A stretch of 12,753 nucleotides of DNA from Fragilaria crotonensis. Its lineage: Eukaryota > Bacillariophyta > Fragilariophyceae > Fragilariales > Fragilariaceae. Positions 7,165-12,753 of the stretch are shown piece after piece. Below the pieces are notes generated by a model. It saw only the letters and a program-made list of their open reading frames with translations. It was not told the origin of the DNA and searched no databases. The position numbers were made by a program, and so were the translations under genes. The stretch covers positions 250,001-262,753 of the forward strand of contig JAKSYS010000015.1 of the NCBI GenBank assembly GCA_022925895.1. The letters are read 5' to 3'. The first letter of the stretch is position 1. Each line of letters starts with the position of its first letter.

Positions 7165-7965
7165 ATGAAAGTTGCCGCCTTTACTGTTCTCGTCCTTCAG
7201 TCAGCGACCAAGATTTGGGCGTTTGCGCCCATGTCGCCGCTGATAGCTCCACGTAAATTACCATCATCAACATCATTGAGCCTGTCTGAGTTGTTCGAAG
7301 GTGGCGCCGCTCCTGTTCAGCGACAAGATGATCAAGGTGACGTCTTCGAAAACAACGGTATGTTCAGTTGGATGATCCCCTACATGGGTATGATGGGGAT
7401 GGACGATGGAAAAGTTCTTAAATATGGTATCTTGACCGCAGAGCCATCTGACGAGGGAAGCGAGTTATCGTCGCCAGAGGCAGTGGCTGCAGCTCGCCAG
7501 CAAGCCGCGGAGAAGATGACAAATATTGGAATGGAAGAACGTCGACGCCGAGACCAGGTCGGAGACATTCTCATTCCGTTGACGGCTGTGTATGCCGTTG
7601 TATCAGCTCTATTTCTCGACGATGGTACAACTGTTGGACGCCTGGCTCGATTTGCAATTGTGCTTCCTCTTTTTCTGACGAGAGGCTACAAATTGAGTGC
7701 TCAAACTGGTCTATGCAACGTAGCCCAGAAGGGATTGTGGGACGTTGATGATACAGGGTTGACGAAGATAGAAGATCCAACTCTTGCACAAAGATTTGTG
7801 GACAAGGTAAATGCTATGAATATCGAAACAGGCCTGCAGGCTATCGGCCTGGCAACTTTCTTCGCCGTCCTGCCACAGTCTATGACGCAGGCGGCTGCGC
7901 TCATTGCCGTGCTGTCGGCTGTTCTGTATCTTTTGCAGGACAAGGTTCCTAGCAAAGTCAAGTAG
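7165..7965 (+). CDS. Plastid-targeted membrane protein of unknown function
   Basis: The protein has 266 residues and no recognised family. It starts MKVAAFTVLVLQSATKIWAFAP. The hydrophobic signal peptide (about 2-17) ends at an ASAFAP-like motif with Phe20 at the cleavage site, followed by a Ser/Pro/Arg-rich transit region (23-40). This bipartite leader directs proteins into the secondary plastid of diatoms and related algae. The mature part has a Met-rich stretch (66-79), a charged helix (104-130), and hydrophobic segments near 135-151, 162-172, 224-237 and 241-257, so a thylakoid or envelope membrane protein is likely. The frame continues upstream only to a TTG; this ATG places the signal peptide at the very N-terminus. 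A convergent PPR gene ends 147 bases past the stop. AATAAA at 8005-8010 could mark the 3' end. Confidence 0.8.
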   Translation: MKVAAFTVLVLQSATKIWAFAPMSPLIAPRKLPSSTSLSLSELFEGGAAPVQRQDDQGDVFENNGMFSWMIPYMGMMGMDDGKVLKYGILTAEPSDEGSELSSPEAVAAARQQAAEKMTNIGMEERRRRDQVGDILIPLTAVYAVVSALFLDDGTTVGRLARFAIVLPLFLTRGYKLSAQTGLCNVAQKGLWDVDDTGLTKIEDPTLAQRFVDKVNAMNIETGLQAIGLATFFAVLPQSMTQAAALIAVLSAVLYLLQDKVPSKVK

Positions 7966-8112
7966 TAGCTGCTAATTGGTCGTTAGCGACAATGGCATGA
8001 CTGAAATAAATCCAAATCTTATTTTTCGTTGGCAATCATTTGTGCACACAAGTAATAGAACACCCATTGTCAAGCCTGATTTGATTTTCGTCGTAACGTA
8101 GCAATTTATCCA
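7966..8112. other. Short convergent intergenic spacer
   Basis: Only 147 bases separate the stop codons of the plastid protein gene and the PPR gene, so their 3' UTRs probably overlap. AATAAA is present at 8005-8010 on the plus strand. Nothing else stands out. Confidence 0.5.
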
Positions 8113-9990
8113 CTATTGTTTTTCCCATGCGGATAGTTGTGGATCCTCTCGATTAACGCGGATTGTGTCTATTTCTTGCGGCAGGAACTCTGTAGGAACA
8201 TTACGCGTCCAGCTCCCTGGCAAGGGCCAATCGGAGAAGTACTCTTTAACAATCTCTCGACTTGCTTGAGCGGTCCACCCAGTGATGTAAACAGGTCCAT
8301 TCGCGAGTACTCGGATGAGACAATTGCTAACAAGTCCGTCGGATTTGCAATCTCGAATAATGTCAGCAATGAATTCGTTGCGATCAACGTCGTGATATGG
8401 CTCTGAAAACACTGCGAGACCGAGGGTAACGAGCCACGCATAAGTGTGAACGTCAAGTGAGTGTCGAGACGACCGAAAGAGATCAAAGATTTTCAGGGCT
8501 AGAGCGAGATTGTCGGGTGAGGGCATGGTGGATGCTTGTTTCACAATGACCTGAAAGAGTTCGGGTGACGCAGTCACAGTTGGTCCGGAGTCGTCCGTGT
8601 TAGATTCCCGCCGCAGAAGTTCTTCGAGCCACATGGCAGCACGAGACAAGTCGTGCTTCACCCAAGAGTGTATCAGAACAGAAAAGGATTCGGAATTGGG
8701 TCTCAATTGACGGCTGCTGTCTTCTTTCTCGGCACGAATGAGCTCGACAAAAACTTCTTCCGTTCTCTTGGGATCGCCTCGGCATGCTCTCATCACCATG
8801 TTGTAAATCCCTATCGTTGGACGCAGCTCCTCAACTTCGCCGTTCGCTTCGTAGAGCTCCCAAAGGGTGTCTAACCAATATGCAGCTCGTTCTGCAGACG
8901 TTTCTCTCTTCGCGTTCACCCACGCATGAATCACTCTGGTGAAGGACAATTGATCTGGAGCAATGTCCTCTCCAACCGCTACCATATGTCTCAGCACTTC
9001 TTCCGCCTCGAGAGGCGCATTTTTATGATGAGGCGACACTGACAAACGCGCAAGTGTAGATATGAGAATGTTGTACACAACGGTGTTTGGGGCCACATTT
9101 GGTTGACCCCGTTTCTGCAACTCGTGCATATAATTTAAAAGAGCAGAGATGTAACGCAATTCTGCATGCCCATCCCCCGTTCCAGATTTCACACGATGTG
9201 CTGCCAGTATGGCATAGCCCTCCATAGCCATGGCATATGATTTGGTGTTGGGTTGAATGATGCCGGCGGGAGTTTTTTGTTGGTGCGCCTCCATGGTGCG
9301 TAACCATTTCATCACCTTGGTTGTCATTAGCTCCGGATCAGTCTTGACTTTCAGCCACGCTCGAACAACATAATTGAACGCAATGGTATCAGGCGGGACT
9401 AGCATGGTGGAGAGCACCTGTTCCGCTTTCGTTGCGTGACTGATAAGCAGTTCCTTGTTCCGCGCTCTATTGTTAACCTTTGTGCTTCCTTTGGAAAGGA
9501 CATCCAGCAGCAAGTGATATACCTCAAGAGCTGGTTCTTTGATTTTCATGAACCATCGTTCGGTTCGCAGCACTTGAACGCTCGCGTCGTCAGAGGAACT
9601 CTTCACCCAAGCCTCCATGACCGCGCGGTAGCAACTGTCGTCAGGCTCGACTGTCATGCGACTCAGGAGCTCTTCGGCGCGTTGTGGAGCTCCGGGTTGG
9701 TCGCTTTGAGCGATTGATTGGAGTACCACACAGTAGGCCTCGGCGTCCACCTCGGATGGATGATTCTTGACCAGATCCGACAGCCAGGCTTCCTTCGCTT
9801 CAAGGCTGTCTGATTCCATGATTTGTCCATGATACCGGTCACGAGCAAACCAGGATGCACACCGTTGTTGACTTGCGAGAGGAAAATGGTTGACGGTCGC
9901 AGTCGCTACGTTTACAGCTCGAGGCACCGATACACCCCCCAATCGTGACGAGATCCGTTTCGTTAGCAAATATCTACAACATCTATTCAT
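8113..9990 (-). CDS. Pentatricopeptide repeat (PPR) protein, probably mitochondrial
   Basis: This is a complete 625-residue frame from an ATG at 9990. The first 50 residues contain no Asp or Glu and many Arg, Lys and Ser, typical of a mitochondrial presequence; a plastid leader is unlikely because there is no hydrophobic signal peptide. PPR-like helical units recur, marked by Pro-Asx followed by a Y/F-x-x-V/I-hydrophobic pattern. Examples are PDDSCYRAVMEAW (116-128), PDTIAFNYVVRAW (200-212), PNTKSYAMAMEGY (247-259), PNTVVYNILIS (301-311), PDQLSFTRVIHAW (345-357), PTIGIYNMVMRAC (391-403) and PNSESFSVLIHSW (431-443). Spacing is looser than the standard 35 residues, as is common in algal PPR proteins. 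PPR proteins bind organellar RNA for processing, stability or translation. The target cannot be told from sequence. The 5' end faces the EXD2-like gene. Confidence 0.88.
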   Translation of the reverse strand: MNRCCRYLLTKRISSRLGGVSVPRAVNVATATVNHFPLASQQRCASWFARDRYHGQIMESDSLEAKEAWLSDLVKNHPSEVDAEAYCVVLQSIAQSDQPGAPQRAEELLSRMTVEPDDSCYRAVMEAWVKSSSDDASVQVLRTERWFMKIKEPALEVYHLLLDVLSKGSTKVNNRARNKELLISHATKAEQVLSTMLVPPDTIAFNYVVRAWLKVKTDPELMTTKVMKWLRTMEAHQQKTPAGIIQPNTKSYAMAMEGYAILAAHRVKSGTGDGHAELRYISALLNYMHELQKRGQPNVAPNTVVYNILISTLARLSVSPHHKNAPLEAEEVLRHMVAVGEDIAPDQLSFTRVIHAWVNAKRETSAERAAYWLDTLWELYEANGEVEELRPTIGIYNMVMRACRGDPKRTEEVFVELIRAEKEDSSRQLRPNSESFSVLIHSWVKHDLSRAAMWLEELLRRESNTDDSGPTVTASPELFQVIVKQASTMPSPDNLALALKIFDLFRSSRHSLDVHTYAWLVTLGLAVFSEPYHDVDRNEFIADIIRDCKSDGLVSNCLIRVLANGPVYITGWTAQASREIVKEYFSDWPLPGSWTRNVPTEFLPQEIDTIRVNREDPQLSAWEKQ

Positions 9991-10062
9991 GGTTCCTTTG
10001 AATTGAGTACCGTCGTCATGGCGGTCAGAGCGTTCGGCAAAGGAGTTCCAAGAAAGTTATGT

Positions 10063-10104
10063 GTGATACGTGATACGTGATACGTGATACGTGATACGTG
10101 ACAC
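10063..10104. repeat. Heptamer tandem repeat in the divergent promoter
   Basis: Five perfect copies of GTGATAC occupy 10063-10097, and a sixth imperfect copy (GTGACAC) reaches 10104. Each junction creates TACGTGA, which has an ACGT core of the kind bound by bZIP and bHLH factors. A function as a binding-site array is inference. Confidence 0.85.
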
Positions 10105-10273
10105 TGTACGACATCCGATGCTACTCAACCTGATGACAGGTGGTGGCGACGGTGAACAGAGTGGACACTACGACGCATGACGCCGGATTTTATGCTTGCG
10201 CACCCCCTCCGATAGTTCTACAGTACTGGAGTACTGGATATCTTTGCCATGCCCATCAGCGACGACGCACCAA

Positions 10274-10339
10274 GTACGTACAGTATCCCCCAAGATCGTG
10301 GGTTGCGGGCAGCTTCACTGGATCATTTATTTCTTTTAG
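10274..10339 (+). other. Candidate 5' UTR intron of the EXD2-like gene
   Basis: GTACGT at 10274 is a plausible donor, and TTTATTTCTTTTAG ending at 10339 is a strong acceptor, 13 bases before the start ATG. The 66-bp length matches the introns of the coiled-coil gene. If spliced, an upstream ATG at 10249 would begin a short out-of-frame upstream ORF. Confidence 0.35.
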
Positions 10340-10352
10340 GATTCCTACAGTC

Positions 10353-11408
10353 ATGGAGCGTCAATTCCTGAGCCTTGGTGTTGTTGCATCCTTAGCAACT
10401 GTCGCTACCATCGTGTGGATATGGAGGAAAAGGTGTGATGATACGCATGAGAACGGGCGTAAGGAGAAGTCCACTCGATCATCGGAGCATGGCAGGGCAC
10501 GGGGAAAAGCCGAGAATAATGAGGTGCGGAGGCATCATGATCTTCCCCCACATTTACTGAGACAGATTTACAAGGAGCGGCGACGTAAGGAAAAGATACC
10601 GTTCTTGGCCATGAAATCCCCAATGTACGACAATATCATTATGCTGGATCCCGATGGTACGGCACTCAGCACTATTTCCAACAAGAAAGCTCAATGGTAC
10701 GTTTCCAAACAACTGGCAGAGTGGACGACGTCCTCCAGTATCCAGCTTCGGTTTGAGCCAAGCGGACGATCCAACGGTGAGACATATACCTCAAGTCCAA
10801 AGTCAAACAGTTGTGTCGCATGTGGAGTTTCTGGTCACATGATGAGACACTACATTGTACCCTACGCCTACCGATGCCTCTTGCCAAACAGATACAAGAG
10901 CCATCAATCGCATGATGTCGTTATCCTCTGCCCCCAATGTCATCTTTATTGCGAACAATCCTATCACGAACACAGGAACCAACTTGAGGACAGTTTGAGA
11001 ACAGATCCTGCAACGGCTTCTCGCAACCACATCGACCCTCACCAACAGCATGTTCGAAGTGCTGCACTAGCGTTATTGCGATGGAAGGCGAAACTCCCCG
11101 AAAGCAGAATAGTTGACTATGAGGCGACTGTAAGGCAGCATTTAGGTGTACCAAGCGATTGCATTTTGTCACCGGAACAACTTCAGCATGCCATTGATGT
11201 GAACTACACTGTTGAAAATCCGAATTATATTTCAGGAGCCGAGCTGGTTGTCAATCATTTGATGCAGGGTGGGCACGACAGGATCGCAGATTTTATAAAA
11301 GAGTGGAGAAGTTTCTTTCTGAAAACTGTCCAACCACGTCATCTCCCTCGTGGTTGGCGAGTGGACGCTCAAGTGACGTGTAGCGAACACAAAGTCGAAA
11401 GGAAGTGA
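10353..11408 (+). CDS. Membrane-anchored EXD2-type C-terminal domain protein, no exonuclease
   Basis: The protein has 351 residues. An N-terminal membrane anchor (about 5-24) follows MERQ and precedes a very basic stretch (25-60), as in human EXD2, which is anchored in the mitochondrial outer membrane. The 3'-5' exonuclease domain that EXD2 carries next is absent. Residues about 80-200 match the EXD2 C-terminal region: MYDNIIMLDPDG, KKAQWYVSKQLAEW, RFEPSG, then an HNH-like zinc module. That module has CVAC (C154, C157), RHYIVP (H166), KSHQSHDVV (H183, H186) and CPQCH (C193, C196, H197). The rest is helical and unassigned. The frame runs upstream only to a GTG at 10140; this is the first ATG and puts the anchor at the N-terminus. 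Nuclease activity is not shown by sequence, and the EXD2 link is from recalled motifs. Confidence 0.7.
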   Translation: MERQFLSLGVVASLATVATIVWIWRKRCDDTHENGRKEKSTRSSEHGRARGKAENNEVRRHHDLPPHLLRQIYKERRRKEKIPFLAMKSPMYDNIIMLDPDGTALSTISNKKAQWYVSKQLAEWTTSSSIQLRFEPSGRSNGETYTSSPKSNSCVACGVSGHMMRHYIVPYAYRCLLPNRYKSHQSHDVVILCPQCHLYCEQSYHEHRNQLEDSLRTDPATASRNHIDPHQQHVRSAALALLRWKAKLPESRIVDYEATVRQHLGVPSDCILSPEQLQHAIDVNYTVENPNYISGAELVVNHLMQGGHDRIADFIKEWRSFFLKTVQPRHLPRGWRVDAQVTCSEHKVERK

Positions 11409-11588
11409 TGGAGGAGGGTCCTCAGGAGTACCGGACTGCGACAGGGCTTGCATGCAGCGTTTGATCTGGACTTCACTCGGCGTATTCGGTACACACTCGC
11501 TCCATTTCTTGACCATGGACAAGCCTCGTTCCTTTGCAACCATCGATGTGCTTCCTATTCTTCAGTGGGGATCAAACGTACGTTGGAG
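11409..11588. other. Convergent spacer, possibly containing an extra exon
   Basis: These 180 bases separate the stops of the EXD2-like gene (plus) and the methyltransferase gene (minus). On the minus strand a frame from 11543 to about 11415 stays open and reads like plausible protein (KKWSEC, SEVQIKRCMQALSQSG), and an acceptor-like TTGCAAAG precedes it. It could be a 3'-terminal exon of the methyltransferase gene, but no matching donor is clear. Otherwise nothing is seen. Confidence 0.3.
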
Positions 11589-12753
11589 TTAAGTGGTTTT
11601 CATCGACCCAGGGTGCGAACCGCCGTCGTGACGTGGCTTGCAGAAGTTCTCATGCTGAAGTTGGGCTCTCCGGTCGTGGAAAGTCTTCGTGCAGAATTGG
11701 CATGGAAAGGACAGCTCGGAACGTGAAAGGAGAGCGGGCTGGAACTCTGTTGCATGCCGAATGGCGTCACCAGCCTCACTATACACATAATCGCAAATTC
11801 CGCAACGTCCGTGACCACTGTCAGAGTGTATCGATGGCACATCAGACTTCGCCCAGTCTGGCCGAATGGTCGCCGTATGAATACCAGCATGCTTTGCTTG
11901 CACATGATCCGACAAACCTTGCGCGTTAGGAAATTTCTTGAGAATACCTTGTGAATCACAATGTTGGCATTTGAATTCGTCTGGACGCTTGCGCTTCTTG
12001 CTATCGTCGTGCACCACTTTCAGATGATTCTTAAGAGATCGCTCCTCTCGAAATGAACGCTCACACGATGGGCATGCAAACAGAGGCGTTGCCACAGGAG
12101 TCTCCACCTCGTCCATTCCTAGTTGCCATGTAAACAAGTATGGTGTCTCCTCATTGTTTCGTCCTAGTACAAATGTTTCGCTGCCAGTAGTTCGCTTCTT
12201 GAAGGATTTCCCAGTCTGATGCCGTCGATTTTGGTACTTCGCATCCTCGACAGGTGGAGGGAGGAATGCTAATCGGTGTTTAAGAACAAAGCCCTGTCGC
12301 GACGCTGCTTGATGCCCATTCCATCTCTCCCACTGACCGACCGCAAGAGTGAGATGGACAGTTCCTCCTTCACCAGCAGGGGCAAGCCAAGACTTGTTGC
12401 ATTCGCTCAGGAAATGGTGGAGGAATCTTCGATGCCGCGACGCGTCTTCAATTCCCAAATGTGGGTGGTTGAATATCACGACTTCAGCTTGAGTTGGTGG
12501 GGTATCATTAGAGGAAACGGCATCGATTTCATGGCGAATATCAACGGTCAAGTTATCGCTTTGTAAACTTCGCAGCTGACGTAACAGAAAGTCGCAATCC
12601 TTATACTTCTTTTGCATATCGTTCAACGAATCGATGCCAGTCACAACGACATGATTCGCGTTGGTACTGTTATTGGTCAGATAGCGAACGAGGTCCAATG
12701 AGTATGAAAAATCTCCGTCCCCCAAAGTAAGAAAGACTGTGATTCCGTGTTGG
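11589..12753 (-). CDS. DUF2431/BMT5-like rRNA methyltransferase domain with C2H2 fingers (partial)
   Basis: The start lies beyond the right edge; 387 residues are visible, from the codon at 12752-12750. ITVFLTLGDGDFSYSLDL is the first strand and SAM-binding loop of the DUF2431 family, and VVIFNHPHLG (91-100) its conserved second motif. Yeast BMT5 in this family methylates N3 of a uridine in 25S rRNA. After the Rossmann-like domain (to about 205) come zinc fingers: C227/C230/H243/H248, C262/C265/H283/H288, a degenerate one (C317, C320, H333) and a CCHC type (C351, C354, H367, C371). KKRKRP (about 252-257) may be a nuclear or nucleolar signal. A TTG at 12725 could be taken as a start, but it falls within the first strand, and the frame stays open to the edge. 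The substrate is inferred from the family only. Confidence 0.82.
   Translation of the reverse strand, partial: QHGITVFLTLGDGDFSYSLDLVRYLTNNSTNANHVVVTGIDSLNDMQKKYKDCDFLLRQLRSLQSDNLTVDIRHEIDAVSSNDTPPTQAEVVIFNHPHLGIEDASRHRRFLHHFLSECNKSWLAPAGEGGTVHLTLAVGQWERWNGHQAASRQGFVLKHRLAFLPPPVEDAKYQNRRHQTGKSFKKRTTGSETFVLGRNNEETPYLFTWQLGMDEVETPVATPLFACPSCERSFREERSLKNHLKVVHDDSKKRKRPDEFKCQHCDSQGILKKFPNAQGLSDHVQAKHAGIHTATIRPDWAKSDVPSIHSDSGHGRCGICDYVYSEAGDAIRHATEFQPALLSRSELSFPCQFCTKTFHDRRAQLQHENFCKPRHDGGSHPGSMKTT

Larger units (their letters stand above)
9991..10352. promoter_or_regulatory. Divergent promoter region
   Basis: These 362 bases lie between the start codons of the PPR gene (minus) and the EXD2-like gene (plus), so both promoters must be here or overlap the genes. 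They contain a 7-bp tandem repeat (10063-10104), the tandem octamer AGTACTGG at 10222-10237 and a candidate 5' UTR intron (10274-10339). I see no TATA box. Confidence 0.5.

Noticed and set aside
8137-9860. Short ORFs on both strands over the PPR gene
   Set aside because: They are shadows in other frames of a long, family-supported coding sequence.
10063-10104. CRISPR-like reading of the repeat array
   Set aside because: The repeats are 7 bp with no spacers, in a eukaryotic promoter region.
10140-10352. 71-residue N-terminal extension of the EXD2-like protein
   Set aside because: It starts with GTG, contains no ATG and would bury the membrane anchor; the first ATG is at 10353.
12723-12725. 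TTG at 12725 as the start of the methyltransferase gene
   Set aside because: It is within the first strand of the domain and the frame stays open to the window edge, so the gene is cut by the edge.

Overview
The window looks like nuclear DNA of a photosynthetic stramenopile, most likely a diatom. The main evidence is a protein at 7165-7965 with a signal peptide followed by an ASAFAP-like motif (residues WAFAP), the import signal of red-algal secondary plastids. One gene also has short GT-AG introns (63-78 bp), genes are closely packed on both strands, and eukaryotic-only families are present (Pol kappa with a ubiquitin-binding finger, PPR protein, DUF2431/BMT5-like). I cannot name the species.

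Layout from left to right. 1-923 has no secure gene; it holds small hairpins, four copies of CAGTAGAT, a 21-bp tandem repeat inside a 61-codon ORF, and an inverted repeat at 827-863. DNA polymerase kappa is at 924-2846 (minus). 2847-3750 is its upstream region, with a very dense cluster of GTAC and CCGG palindromes. 3751-5168 (minus) is a four-exon gene for a Gln-rich coiled-coil protein whose internal exons are tandem copies of a 20-residue cassette. 5169-7164 is a long intergenic stretch containing an AT-rich island with a possible transposase remnant and a nested palindrome block near 6676-6748. A plastid-targeted membrane protein follows at 7165-7965 (plus), then a mitochondrial-type PPR protein at 8113-9990 (minus). 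A divergent promoter region with a 7-bp tandem repeat separates it from a membrane-anchored protein resembling the C-terminal part of EXD2 at 10353-11408 (plus). Running off the right edge is a DUF2431/BMT5-like rRNA methyltransferase domain fused to C2H2 zinc fingers (minus, 11589 to the end).

The genes do not form a pathway or operon; they are ordinary neighbours in a compact nuclear genome. The most unusual items are the duplicated frame-preserving exons, the EXD2-type HNH-like domain without its exonuclease domain, the methyltransferase/zinc-finger fusion, and the palindrome-rich intergenic DNA. I saw no clear multi-gene novel system. Several open frames extend upstream only through TTG or GTG; for these I chose the first in-frame ATG.
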